From contig JAVHXX010000001.1 in NCBI GenBank assembly GCA_031119595.1, positions 1 through 14,452 on the forward strand: a stretch of DNA of 14,452 bases. Direction: 5' to 3'. Under the pieces are notes generated by a model, which was given only the letters and a program-made list of their open reading frames with translations, searched no databases and was not told where the DNA came from. This DNA comes from Patulibacter sp. GTDB lineage: Bacteria; Actinomycetota; Thermoleophilia; Solirubrobacterales; Solirubrobacteraceae. The translations under genes were made by a program, and so were the position numbers. This document shows, piece after piece, positions 1 to 5,990 of this stretch. Every line of letters starts with the position of its first letter. Within the stretch, counting starts at the first letter, position 1.

Positions 1-119
1 TCGCCCGGCACCGCAACGTGCCCCCGCGGAGTACGCCCGTGTACCGCCGCGATCCGCACCGAACCTGACTGTGTGTGCAATTCACGCCGGGGAGGGGCCG
101 CAGGACATCGTTTCGTCGG

Positions 120-125
120 TACGAT
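120..125 (+). promoter_or_regulatory. possible -10 box for the acyl-CoA dehydrogenase gene
   Basis: TACGAT is the best -10-like hexamer in the 207 bases before the acyl-CoA dehydrogenase start. It would place the transcription start near 132 and give a leader of about 75 nt that includes the Shine-Dalgarno at 194-198. I see no good -35 hexamer at the expected distance, so this is tentative. The rest of 1-207 holds no gene I can support. Confidence 0.3.
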
Positions 126-207
126 TCCCGGCAGTCCTCGGCCGCCGCCCGCGCGCATCCATGCCCGCAGCCGGCGCCCAGATCTTTCACCCCGGGAGTA
201 CCCACCG

Positions 208-1419
208 ATGGCCGTCGCACTCAGCGAGCGCACCGACAAGGAGACGCAGGAGCAGATCGTCGCGCTCGTGCGTCAGTTCACGGACGAGCAGATCCTGCCG
301 AACGCCGAGCACTACGACCACGCCGACGAGTACCCGACGCCGATCGTCGAGGGCCTCAAGGAGCTCGGCATCTTCGGCGCCACGATCCCGGAGGACTTCG
401 GCGGTCTCGGGCTCGACCTCTCCACCTACACGCGGATCGTCATCGAGCTCGCGCGCGGCTGGGTCTCGATCCCGGGCGTCGTCAACACGCACTTCATCGG
501 CGCCTACCTGCTCATGAAGTTCGGCACCGACGAGCAGAAGCAGAAGTACCTGCCGAAGATGGCGACCGGCGAGATCACCGCCGCCTTCTCGCTCTCCGAG
601 CCGCAGGCCGGCTCCGACGTGCAGGCCATCAAGACCTCCGCGAAGAAGCTCGACGACGGTTCGTACGAGGTCAACGGCGCGAAGATGTGGCTCACGAACG
701 GCCTCACCTCGAGCCTCGTGTTCACCCTCGTCGTCACCGACCCGACCGCCAGCCCGCGGTACAAGGGCATGACGTGCTTCATCCTCGAGAAGGAGCCGAA
801 CGTCTCGGAGAACACCGGCGAGTACGCCGGCCTCACGATCCCGCCGAAGATCAAGAAGATGGGCTACAAGGGCGTCGAGTCGACCGAGATGGTCCTCGAC
901 GGCTACAAGACCACCGCCGACCAGATCCTGGGCGGCGAAGAGGTCGGCCTCAACGGCGGCTTCAAGCAGATGATGGATGCCCTCGAGGTCGGTCGCGTGA
1001 ACGTCGCCGCCCGCGGCGTCGGTCTGGCCGAGCGCGCGCTCGAGCTCGCACTCACCTACTCGCAGCAGCGTGAGACCTTCGGCAAGCCGATCGCCGAGCA
1101 CCAGATGGTCCAGGGCCACATCGCCGACATGGCCGCCCGCGAGGCCGGCGCCCGTCTGCTCACCCTGAAGGCCGCCGAACTCAAGGACGAGGGCAAGTCG
1201 AGCAACCTCGAGGCCGCCATGGCCAAGATGGTCGCCTCCGAGGCCGGCCACGCCAACACCGAGGCGTGCCTGCGCCTCCACGGCGGCTACGGCTACTCCA
1301 AGGAGTACGAGGTCGAGCGCCTCTACCGCGATGCGCCGCTCCTGCTGATCGGCGAAGGCACGTCGGACATCCAGCGGCTGAACATCGCCAAGCAGCTGCT
1401 CAAGAAGCACAAGATCTAA
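208..1419 (+). CDS. acyl-CoA dehydrogenase
   Basis: A 403-residue acyl-CoA dehydrogenase, the family's usual length. It should catalyse FAD-dependent alpha,beta-desaturation of an acyl-CoA in the cytoplasm and pass electrons to electron-transfer flavoprotein. Visible marks: an all-helical N-terminal part (about 1-120), the flavin/substrate motif FSLSEPQAGSD at 127-137, a middle beta domain with MWLTNG at 160-165, RETFGKPIAEHQMVQ at 288-302, and HGGYGYSKEYEVERLYRDA near 359-376. The C-terminal IGEGTSDIQR (381-390) carries the expected catalytic glutamate, E383, of the short/medium-chain type. The start is ATG 208, preceded by GGGAG at 194-198 with 9 nt spacing; the reading frame stays open further upstream, but that stretch is Arg/Pro-rich and unlike the family. 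It is a single gene with no ETF gene or CoA ligase beside it, so the substrate (straight or branched short-chain) cannot be read from context. Confidence 0.93.
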   Translation: MAVALSERTDKETQEQIVALVRQFTDEQILPNAEHYDHADEYPTPIVEGLKELGIFGATIPEDFGGLGLDLSTYTRIVIELARGWVSIPGVVNTHFIGAYLLMKFGTDEQKQKYLPKMATGEITAAFSLSEPQAGSDVQAIKTSAKKLDDGSYEVNGAKMWLTNGLTSSLVFTLVVTDPTASPRYKGMTCFILEKEPNVSENTGEYAGLTIPPKIKKMGYKGVESTEMVLDGYKTTADQILGGEEVGLNGGFKQMMDALEVGRVNVAARGVGLAERALELALTYSQQRETFGKPIAEHQMVQGHIADMAAREAGARLLTLKAAELKDEGKSSNLEAAMAKMVASEAGHANTEACLRLHGGYGYSKEYEVERLYRDAPLLLIGEGTSDIQRLNIAKQLLKKHKI

Positions 1420-1434
1420 CACGGTCTGCGTGGA

Positions 1435-1462
1435 CGGCCGGGGGCGGGAGTGCCCCCGGCCG
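1435..1462 (+). terminator. perfect 11-bp hairpin after the acyl-CoA dehydrogenase gene
   Basis: The arms CGGCCGGGGGC (1435-1445) and GCCCCCGGCCG (1452-1462) are perfectly complementary with a 6-nt loop, 15 bases after the stop codon. TTTT follows at 1470-1473, 7 nt beyond the stem. The stem is strong and the T-run short and displaced, so this is a plausible intrinsic terminator. Confidence 0.6.
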
Positions 1463-1541
1463 CACACCCTTTTCGGTCTCTCGCAGAGCTCGTTCCCTGC
1501 GGTCGCCACGGTCCGTCCGGGGACACTCCCGCCCCCGGCCG
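1435..1541. repeat. 18-bp inverted repeat with an alternative pairing
   Basis: CGGCCGGGGGCGGGAGTG at 1435-1452 has its exact 18-base reverse complement at 1524-1541. The left arm is the same sequence that forms the local terminator-like hairpin, so it can pair either locally (11 bp) or with the distant arm (18 bp). As a consequence GCCCCCGGCCG occurs twice in direct orientation, at 1452-1462 and 1531-1541. No gene is credible between the arms. Confidence 0.8.
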
Positions 1542-1589
1542 TGGCTGCGTCGCGCGGTCGGTTGCTGCGCTCACGGGCCGGGCGCGGGT

Positions 1590-1676
1590 GGTGGGGTTCA
1601 GCCCCTGGACGTCTTCGGTCGCGTTCTACGTGAGGACGCGTCGGGTGGGGCTCAGTCCGAGATGTCTCCGGGCGCG
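1590..1676. repeat. two imperfect direct repeats in noncoding DNA
   Basis: A block of about 34 bases beginning GGTGGGGTTCAG at 1590-1623 recurs as a diverged copy beginning GGTGGGGCTCAG at 1644-1676. Both contain a GTCTtCGGtCGCG-like end, and one gap is needed to align them. They lie in the 330-base gap (1420-1749) between two convergent genes. In that gap I see no credible coding sequence, only these repeats and the hairpin arms. They may be decayed intergenic repeat elements. Confidence 0.45.
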
Positions 1677-1749
1677 CTCTGGCGCGGCCCCGAATGCCGC
1701 CGAGCTCGTAGTGGCTGGCGCTGATTCCTCGTCTTCGTGCGGCGTCGTG

Positions 1750-2070
1750 CTAGCGCTTCGTCGCTCGCACGGCCGTGCCGTAGGCGCAGACCTCGTTCGC
1801 CATGCCTGCGTACTCGGAGTTGTCGAAGCGCATCGCGAGGATCGCATTCGCGCCCTTGGCCTCGGCCGCCTCGATGAGGCGCGCGACCGCGTCGTCGCGG
1901 CTGCTCGCGAGCATCTTCGTCATGCCCTTGAGCTCGCCGCCGACGAGCGACTTCATGCTCGCGCCGAAGGTCGAGCCGACGTTGCGGGAGCGGACGGTGA
2001 GGCCGAACACCTCGCCGAACACCTCGTCGATCGAGTAGCCGGGGAGGTCGTTGGTGGTGACGATGATCAT
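1750..2070 (-). CDS. YbjQ/UPF0145 family protein
   Basis: A complete 106-residue protein matching the YbjQ (UPF0145, putative heavy-metal-binding) family in length and pattern. It opens with MIIVTTNDLPGYSIDEVFGE, then has a GLTVRSRNVGSTFGASMKSL stretch, a helix rich in acidic and basic residues, GANAILAMRFDNSEY, and an EVCAYGTAV strand near the C-terminus. The family forms small cytoplasmic oligomeric rings; its function is not established. The start at 2070 is supported by TAGGGT ending 6 nt before the ATG, so the message is probably leaderless. It lies downstream of and co-directional with the SDR gene, 63 nt away, with a hairpin between them, so independent transcription is likely. Confidence 0.88.
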   Translation of the reverse strand: MIIVTTNDLPGYSIDEVFGEVFGLTVRSRNVGSTFGASMKSLVGGELKGMTKMLASSRDDAVARLIEAAEAKGANAILAMRFDNSEYAGMANEVCAYGTAVRATKR

Positions 2071-2076
2071 GGATCG

Positions 2077-2082
2077 ACCCTA
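2077..2082 (-). promoter_or_regulatory. leaderless -10 box of the YbjQ gene
   Basis: TAGGGT on the minus strand, with 6 nt between its last base and the ATG at 2070. This spacing puts the transcription start on or next to the start codon. No clear -35 is seen. Confidence 0.6.
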
Positions 2083-2093
2083 ATCGCGCCGGC

Positions 2094-2116
2094 GCGGATC
2101 GGTGACCCGATTCCGC
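2094..2116 (-). terminator. hairpin between the SDR and YbjQ genes
   Basis: The plus-strand arms GCGGATCGG (2094-2102) and CCGATTCCGC (2107-2116) form 9 pairs with one bulged base and a TGAC loop. The hairpin begins 18 nt after the SDR stop codon on the minus strand. There is no T-run, so it could be a terminator or a 3'-end-protecting hairpin. Confidence 0.4.
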
Positions 2117-2133
2117 GAGCCGGGGCCGTCCGC

Positions 2134-2934
2134 TCAGCCGGCCATCAGGCCGCCGTCGACCGTGAGGGTCTGCCCGGTGATGTAGCTCGCCCGCGACGAC
2201 AGCAGGAACGTGACCGCCTCGGCGACCTCCCAGGCCGTGCCCTGGCGCCCGAGCGGGATCGGCGTGTGGGCGCGATCCGGGCGGGCGAGCGAGCCGAGGC
2301 GACCGAGCGTCGTGTCGATCAACCCCGGGGCGACGATGTTCACGCGGATCCCCTGCGGTGCCGCCTCGACCGTCGCGGCGCGGCACAGCCCGGCGAGCGC
2401 CGCCTTCGACGAGTCGTACGAGGGAATCTCGCTGCCGGCCCGCAGCCCCGCGACCGAGCCGATCAGCACGATCGACCCGCCGTCCGGCAGCAGCGGCAGC
2501 GCCGCCTTGATCGTGAGGAACGGCGCGCGGAGGTTGATGCCCATGGTCGTGTCCCAGTCGCTGGTCTGGGTGCCGGCGATCCCGTGGCCCCATGCCACGC
2601 CAGGGTTGAAGACCACACCGTCGAGGCCGCCGAGGCCGTCGGCCGCCTCCTGGACGAGCGTGGGGACGCGGTCCGCGTCGGCGACATCCGCGGCGATCAC
2701 GTGCGACTCCCCGCCTTCCTGCGTGATCTGGTCGGCGGTCTGCCGTGCCCAGGCTTCCTCGACGTCCGAGCAGACGACCCGCGCGCCGTACCGGGCCGCG
2801 AGGATCGCGATGGCCTTCCCGTTGCCGATGGGCATGTCGGGGAGCTGGATGTCGCGGGTACCGGCGCCGATCACGAGCAGGCGCAGGCCGTCGAGCGGGC
2901 GGTCGGTGGGCTGATGGGACGGTTCAGCGGACAT
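2134..2934 (-). CDS. SDR family oxidoreductase with an interrupted glycine motif
   Basis: A 266-residue classical-type short-chain dehydrogenase/reductase, presumably a cytoplasmic NAD(P)-dependent alcohol/ketone oxidoreductase. Visible are a Rossmann core, an aspartate after strand 2 (D57, which in this family favours NAD over NADP), AADVAD at 81-86, GLDGVVFNPG with N110, catalytic S160, the Y173-x3-K177 pair in SYDSSK, and the C-terminal TGQTLTVDGG. The usual TGxxxGIG motif is broken up: GAGT (23-26) is separated from GNGKA (37-41) by ten extra residues, RDIQLPDMPI. The start at 2934 is chosen because TAGGCT ends 7 nt before it; the open frame reaches back to 3003 but would overlap the divergent gene. 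The substrate is unknown. A minority SDR clade with this kind of insert seems likely from memory, but I cannot check it here. Confidence 0.88.
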   Translation of the reverse strand: MSAEPSHQPTDRPLDGLRLLVIGAGTRDIQLPDMPIGNGKAIAILAARYGARVVCSDVEEAWARQTADQITQEGGESHVIAADVADADRVPTLVQEAADGLGGLDGVVFNPGVAWGHGIAGTQTSDWDTTMGINLRAPFLTIKAALPLLPDGGSIVLIGSVAGLRAGSEIPSYDSSKAALAGLCRAATVEAAPQGIRVNIVAPGLIDTTLGRLGSLARPDRAHTPIPLGRQGTAWEVAEAVTFLLSSRASYITGQTLTVDGGLMAG

Positions 2935-2941
2935 GGCGGCC

Positions 2942-2947
2942 AGCCTA
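2942..2947 (-). promoter_or_regulatory. leaderless -10 box of the SDR gene
   Basis: TAGGCT on the minus strand, 7 nt before the ATG at 2934. It sits back to back with an identical hexamer serving the PhzF-family gene on the other strand. Confidence 0.6.
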
Positions 2948-2970
2948 GACGCCGGCTCCGGGGGCGCCAA

Positions 2971-2976
2971 TAGGCT
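2971..2976 (+). promoter_or_regulatory. leaderless -10 box of the PhzF-family gene
   Basis: TAGGCT on the plus strand, 7 nt before the ATG at 2984. Only 23 bp separate it from the divergent minus-strand -10 box, so a -35 contact for one promoter would overlap the -10 region of the other. Confidence 0.6.
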
Positions 2977-2983
2977 GCGGGCC

Positions 2984-3682
2984 ATGGCCGACGCCCCAGA
3001 CACCGTCCGCGTGCACGTGCTCCGCGTGTTCTGCGACGACCACGACGATCACGGCAACCCGCTCGGCGTCGTGATGGACGGCGCCGCGGTGCCGTCGACC
3101 GCCGCGCGGCAGGAGATCGCGTTCGAGCTCGGCTTCTCGGAGACCGTGTTCGTCGACCACGCGCGGACCGGTTCGGTGAGGATCTTCACGCCGTCCGAGG
3201 AACTGCCGCTCGCCGGGCACCCGCTCGTCGGCACCGCCTGGCTCCTCGCGCACCTCGGCGTCGGGGGCGAGGCACTGCACCCGCCGGCGGGCGCCGTCAC
3301 GTGCGGCGCAGGACCGGGTGATGCGTGGATCGAGGCCGATCCGTCGTGGTCTCCACCGTGGGTGCTCGAGCAGCTTGACAGCGCGGGAGCGGTCGACGCC
3401 GTCGACGCCGGAGATCGCACCGGCGGCTGGGAGTACGTCTGGGCCTGGCTCGACGAGGCGGCGGGCGTCGTCCGCTCCCGGGCGTTCGTGCGTGAAGCCG
3501 GGATCGACGAGGACGAGGCCACGGGCTCGGCGGCGCTCATGCTCGCAGCGCAGGTCGGACGACCGATTCGAATCCGCCAGGGTCGGGGCTCGACGATCGT
3601 TGCCGAGCCCACCGGGCGAGGGACCGTCCGCATCTCCGGGCGGGTCGTCCTCGACGACGACCTGCGTATCGACCTGCGCTGA
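2984..3682 (+). CDS. PhzF family isomerase-like protein
   Basis: A 232-residue member of the PhzF (phenazine biosynthesis-like/diaminopimelate-epimerase fold) family. Recognisable motifs are GNPLGVV (24-30), FSETVFV with the presumptive catalytic glutamate E53, FTPSEELPLAGHPLVGTA (68-85, the usual GH-x-x-x-G-T-A), and DEATGSAA at 177-184 (normally EDPxTGSA), followed by IRQGRGSTIVAEP. It is shorter than the common 260-300 residues; the shortfall lies in the middle around 115-160, so the second lobe is compact. The family covers isomerases and epimerases of small metabolites, and no phenazine genes are nearby, so it is not phenazine biosynthesis. It starts at ATG 2984 with a leaderless-type -10 box, divergent from the SDR gene. 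Confidence 0.85.
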   Translation: MADAPDTVRVHVLRVFCDDHDDHGNPLGVVMDGAAVPSTAARQEIAFELGFSETVFVDHARTGSVRIFTPSEELPLAGHPLVGTAWLLAHLGVGGEALHPPAGAVTCGAGPGDAWIEADPSWSPPWVLEQLDSAGAVDAVDAGDRTGGWEYVWAWLDEAAGVVRSRAFVREAGIDEDEATGSAALMLAAQVGRPIRIRQGRGSTIVAEPTGRGTVRISGRVVLDDDLRIDLR

Positions 3683-3686
3683 CGGG

Positions 3687-3922
3687 GGAACGGCGGTTCC
3701 GAAACGGCACGTTGCGATACGCGGGGAGGAATCAAAGTTCCGCGATCTGGTGCAACCAGTGGGGGTCGGGGAATCCCCTGGCAGATGGCACGTTCTGCGA
3801 ATTGCTTGCCAATCGGTCCAGGGGGCGCTAAAACTTGTGGGGCGAGGTGGAACGCCGGGTCTTGTTCCACCGCAGTCAACTCCATGGTTTCTACGCAAGG
3901 GCGGTTCTTCGGAGCCGCCCTT
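3687..3922 (+). ncRNA. candidate structured small RNA in the 286-base gap after the PhzF-family gene
   Basis: Positions 3683-3968 carry no credible gene and look less GC-rich than the flanks, but they are dense in complementary segments in serial order. A short GGAAC/GTTCC hairpin with a GGCG loop lies at 3687-3700. A long interrupted stem spans 3708-3761: CAC, GTTGC, GAT and CGCGG pair with CCGCG, ATC, GCAAC and GTG. A 7-bp stem CCCCTGG/CCAGGGG closes 3775-3824. A perfect 8-bp hairpin GGTGGAAC/GTTCCACC lies at 3846-3871, and a UUCG-capped 11-bp hairpin at 3897-3922. The next gene has its own leaderless promoter after this region, so the structure is probably not its leader. It may be an independent RNA or a 3' UTR. 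I cannot place its promoter and recognise no known RNA family. Confidence 0.4.
3897..3922 (+). terminator. UUCG-capped 11-bp terminator-like hairpin
   Basis: AAGGGCGGTTC (3897-3907) pairs with GAGCCGCCCTT (3912-3922) through 11 positions including one G-T wobble, closed by a C(TTCG)G tetraloop. The stem ends in TTGTCC rather than a full T-run. It lies upstream of the SCP2 promoter and would end a transcript coming from the PhzF-family gene or the candidate RNA. Confidence 0.6.
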
Positions 3923-3954
3923 GTCCGTTCTGCGGGACCCTTCCTGCGGTGGTC

Positions 3955-3960
3955 TAGGAT
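3955..3960 (+). promoter_or_regulatory. leaderless -10 box of the SCP2-like gene
   Basis: TAGGAT with 8 nt before the ATG at 3969. A GGAGG lies only 1 nt before the ATG, too close to act as a Shine-Dalgarno, which supports the leaderless reading. Confidence 0.6.
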
Positions 3961-3968
3961 CCGGAGGC

Positions 3969-4349
3969 ATGTCGGCGAACGAGACCAAGGATCTGATCGA
4001 GACCGCCCTCGAACGGATGCTCAACGAACTTCCCGCGCTGCGGAAGTTGCCGCTGGCCTTCCAGCTCGAACTCCGCGGTCGCGGCGACACCCAGCTGTAC
4101 CTGGTGCAGCTCTCGGGCTCCGATGCTCCGCCGACGATCGAGAAGGGCACGGGGGAGAGCGCGAAGATCATCCTCGGCGTCACCCGCCCACACTTCAACA
4201 CGCTCGCCGACAAGGGCTCCGTCGCGCTGTGGCGCGAGGCCTTCGTGGGTGGCCACGCACACGTCGCCGGCCCGCCGCAGACGCTCAAGCTGATCCTCAA
4301 CGTGGTCGAGCGTCACGAGGCACGCGCGCAGGCGCGTCGCCGCGGCTAG
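3969..4349 (+). CDS. SCP2 sterol-binding domain-like protein
   Basis: A 126-residue single-domain protein resembling the SCP2 sterol-carrier fold. It has an amphipathic N-terminal segment (NETKDLIETALERMLNELP), a strand pair FQLELRGRGDTQLYLVQLSG (31-50), a loop, AKIILGVTRPHFNTLADKG (65-83, the typical ligand-cavity region), and a helix ending in LKLILNVVERHEARAQARRRG. The family binds hydrophobic ligands such as fatty acyl-CoAs or sterols, and this protein presumably acts in the cytoplasm. The C-terminal tail is basic. The upstream frame is open, but the start at 3969 is fixed by the domain boundary and the -10 box. It may be co-transcribed with the cupin gene 19 nt downstream. The family match is from sequence pattern alone and is moderate. 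Confidence 0.65.
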   Translation: MSANETKDLIETALERMLNELPALRKLPLAFQLELRGRGDTQLYLVQLSGSDAPPTIEKGTGESAKIILGVTRPHFNTLADKGSVALWREAFVGGHAHVAGPPQTLKLILNVVERHEARAQARRRG

Positions 4350-4368
4350 TGCGCCACACTCCGTGGCG

Positions 4369-4773
4369 ATGAGCGAACCCGACGTCACCACGGGCGCTGG
4401 TTACAGCGTCAGCAGTCTCGACCGCCTGGGTTCGGGCTACGGCTTCCGCAAGATCCGCAAGCCCATGGGCGTGACCGCCTTCGGGGCGAACGGCGTCGTG
4501 CTCCCGCCCGACTATCCCACGCGTAACCACTTCCACGACGAGCAGGAAGAGCTCTACTTCGTCCACAAGGGCTCGATCGAGTTCACCTTCGGGGACGGCA
4601 CCCGGCACCGCGTCGACGAGGGCGGGCTCGTGTGGGTCGCCGCGGACACCGTCCGCCAGCTGCGCAGCGTGGGGGAGACCGACGCGGTCTACGTCGCGGT
4701 CGGCGGCAAGGACGGTTACGTCCCGCACGACGGCCACGAGGCACCCGGCGGCGACGTGCCGCCCGCGTCCTGA
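4369..4773 (+). CDS. single-domain cupin protein
   Basis: A 134-residue protein with one cupin beta-barrel. Cupin motif 1 is clear: H54-x-H56-x4-E61-x6-G68 in NHFHDEQEELYFVHKGSIEF, giving two histidine and one glutamate metal ligands. Motif 2 (GGLVWVAADTVRQLRS, 85-100) has lost the usual proline pair, and the histidine expected at about position 96 is arginine. The metal site is therefore probably incomplete or three-ligand, and a sensor or binding role is as likely as catalysis. An in-frame GTG lies 6 nt upstream (4363). I chose ATG 4369, which has CACACT, one mismatch from the leaderless box, ending 8 nt before it. The short gap from the SCP2-like gene also allows co-transcription. The substrate is unknown. 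Confidence 0.8.
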   Translation: MSEPDVTTGAGYSVSSLDRLGSGYGFRKIRKPMGVTAFGANGVVLPPDYPTRNHFHDEQEELYFVHKGSIEFTFGDGTRHRVDEGGLVWVAADTVRQLRSVGETDAVYVAVGGKDGYVPHDGHEAPGGDVPPAS

Positions 4774-4802
4774 CCTCCCGCCGCTGACCCGCCGAGGCGC
4801 GG

Positions 4803-4838
4803 GGCGGTGATCCGGGTTTGAGGCGTACCCGGGCCGCC
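4803..4838 (+). terminator. hairpin after the cupin gene
   Basis: GGCGG (4803-4807) and CCGGGT (4812-4817) pair with ACCCGG (4827-4832) and CCGCC (4834-4838) around a 9-nt loop, with a small internal bulge. There is no T-run. It starts 30 nt after the cupin stop and probably marks its 3' end. The rest of 4774-4922 shows several GTGCA repeats but no gene. Confidence 0.4.
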
Positions 4839-4922
4839 GGCGCCGTGCAAGATCGCGTGCATCGCGCGCGTCGTGCAGGAGACGGTGCAGGACGTGTCGA
4901 CGGCATCGATACCACTAGCGGC

Positions 4923-5954
4923 GTGTCCAGACCGCCCGCCTCGACCCACCGCCTCGCCCGTCGACTCCTCGCGACGGCCGTCGCCGCCTGCCTCGTCGGG
5001 CCCGCGGCCGCCCAGGCCTACCCGATCCACACGGTGCGGTCGGGGGAGACGTTGTCGTCGATCGCGGCCGCCAACGGCATGCAGATCGCCCGCCTGGCCG
5101 CTGCGAACGGGATGCCCTGGAACGGCCAGGTGGTCGTGGGGCAGGCGCTGCAGGTACCGCCGCGCGACGGCCTCTACACGTCGACGACCGGTCAGACGAT
5201 GGGCACGGCGACCTCCAGCAGCGCGGCCCGCGCCGCGTCGAGTGGCACGAGCAGTGGCACCGCGTCGACCCCGGCCGTGCGCCAGTCCGTCTCGTCGACC
5301 GTCCGCTCCGGCTCCGGCGCGTACGTGCGCCCCGGCGACACCCTGTCGGCGATCGCCGCCCGCCTGGGCGTTTCGATGGCCGCGCTCGCCGCCGCGAACG
5401 GGATCTCGTCGTACGACCTCATCTACTCGGGCACCACGCTGCGCTCCCCCGCGCCGGGGACCACCGCGACGCCGGCACCCTCGGCCGTGCCGGTCACCGC
5501 GTCGACGGGGCCGGAGGGCGCCGCGGCGGCTCAAGGCGTCGGCGCGCATCCGACCACGCTGCGGCTCACGTCGGCGCAGGTCGCCCAGGTCGCCGCCCAG
5601 AACGGCGTCCCCGGCAATCTCGCCGCGGCGATCGCCTGGCAGGAGAGCGGCAACAACAACGCGATGGTCTCCGCGGCCGGCGCGCGCGGGATCATGCAGG
5701 TGATGCCCGGGACGTGGGACTGGATCAACTCGGCGCTCGCACGTCCGCCGCTGAGCCGCACCTCGGCCGTCGACAACGTGCGCGCCGGGTCGCTCCTGCT
5801 CAAGCAGCTCCTCGCGCAGACCGGCGGCGACACGAACACGGCCATCGCCGGCTACTACCAGGGCCTGAACTCCGTCCGCACGCGCGGTCTCTACGACGAC
5901 ACGAAGCAGTACGTCGCCAACGTGAACGCGATCCGCGCACGGCTCGGCGGCTGA
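4923..5954 (+). CDS. secreted LysM-LysM-lytic transglycosylase
   Basis: A 343-residue exported peptidoglycan-cleaving enzyme. A signal peptide (about 1-32; basic THRLARR, hydrophobic LLATAVAACLVGPAAA, AQA end) is followed by LysM domain 1 (35-79, YPIHTVRSGETLSSIAAANG), a Ser/Thr-rich linker, LysM domain 2 (133-176, GAYVRPGDTLSAIAARLGV), a Pro/Thr/Ala linker, and a C-terminal goose-lysozyme/SLT-like domain (215-343). The transglycosylase signature is AIAWQESGNNNAMVSAAGARGIMQVMPGTW, with E241 as the catalytic acid. LysM domains bind the GlcNAc backbone, and the enzyme would cut MurNAc-GlcNAc bonds outside the membrane during wall remodelling. The start is taken as GTG 4923 because the signal peptide begins there; TACCAC, a weak -10, lies 7 nt upstream. 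Longer in-frame starts would add an Arg-rich stretch before the signal. Confidence 0.88.
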   Translation: MSRPPASTHRLARRLLATAVAACLVGPAAAQAYPIHTVRSGETLSSIAAANGMQIARLAAANGMPWNGQVVVGQALQVPPRDGLYTSTTGQTMGTATSSSAARAASSGTSSGTASTPAVRQSVSSTVRSGSGAYVRPGDTLSAIAARLGVSMAALAAANGISSYDLIYSGTTLRSPAPGTTATPAPSAVPVTASTGPEGAAAAQGVGAHPTTLRLTSAQVAQVAAQNGVPGNLAAAIAWQESGNNNAMVSAAGARGIMQVMPGTWDWINSALARPPLSRTSAVDNVRAGSLLLKQLLAQTGGDTNTAIAGYYQGLNSVRTRGLYDDTKQYVANVNAIRARLGG

Positions 5955-5983
5955 GCCTCGGGCCGCGTGCGCGGCCCCGAGGC
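5955..5983. terminator. bidirectional terminator between transglycosylase and VOC genes
   Basis: GCCTCGGGCCGC (5955-5966) pairs with GCGGCCCCGAGGC (5971-5983) over 12 bp with one bulged base and a GTGC loop. It begins immediately after the transglycosylase stop and lies 7 nt beyond the VOC stop on the other strand, so it can serve both convergent genes. There is no T-run on either side. Confidence 0.65.
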
Positions 5984-5990
5984 GACGCGC

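Noticed and set aside
187..1509. Long open frame antisense to the acyl-CoA dehydrogenase gene
   Set aside because: Its translation is low-complexity Leu/Val/Asp/Arg-rich and unlike any family; it mirrors the codon pattern of the strongly supported sense gene, as expected in GC-rich DNA.
1450..2973. 507-residue open frame on the plus strand across the YbjQ and SDR genes
   Set aside because: It is antisense to two recognisable genes and is Arg/Asp/Ala-rich with no motif.
3565..3574. GATTCGAATC resembling a tRNA T-arm
   Set aside because: It lies inside the PhzF-family coding sequence, with no acceptor, D or anticodon arms around it; it is simply a short palindrome.
2984..3682. Phenazine biosynthesis role for the PhzF-family gene
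   Set aside because: No other phenazine gene is in the window, and most PhzF-family members are unrelated to phenazines.
3846..3871. Possible T-box-like TGGAAC motif in the structured intergenic region
   Set aside because: The sequence departs from the conserved TGGNACCGCG core, the downstream gene is not an aminoacyl-tRNA synthetase or amino-acid gene, and that gene has its own promoter after the structure.
4774..4922. Possible c-di-AMP (ydaO) riboswitch upstream of the LysM transglycosylase
   Set aside because: Such riboswitches often precede wall hydrolases in actinobacteria, but I find none of the conserved core segments, and a weak -10 near 4910 suggests a very short leader.
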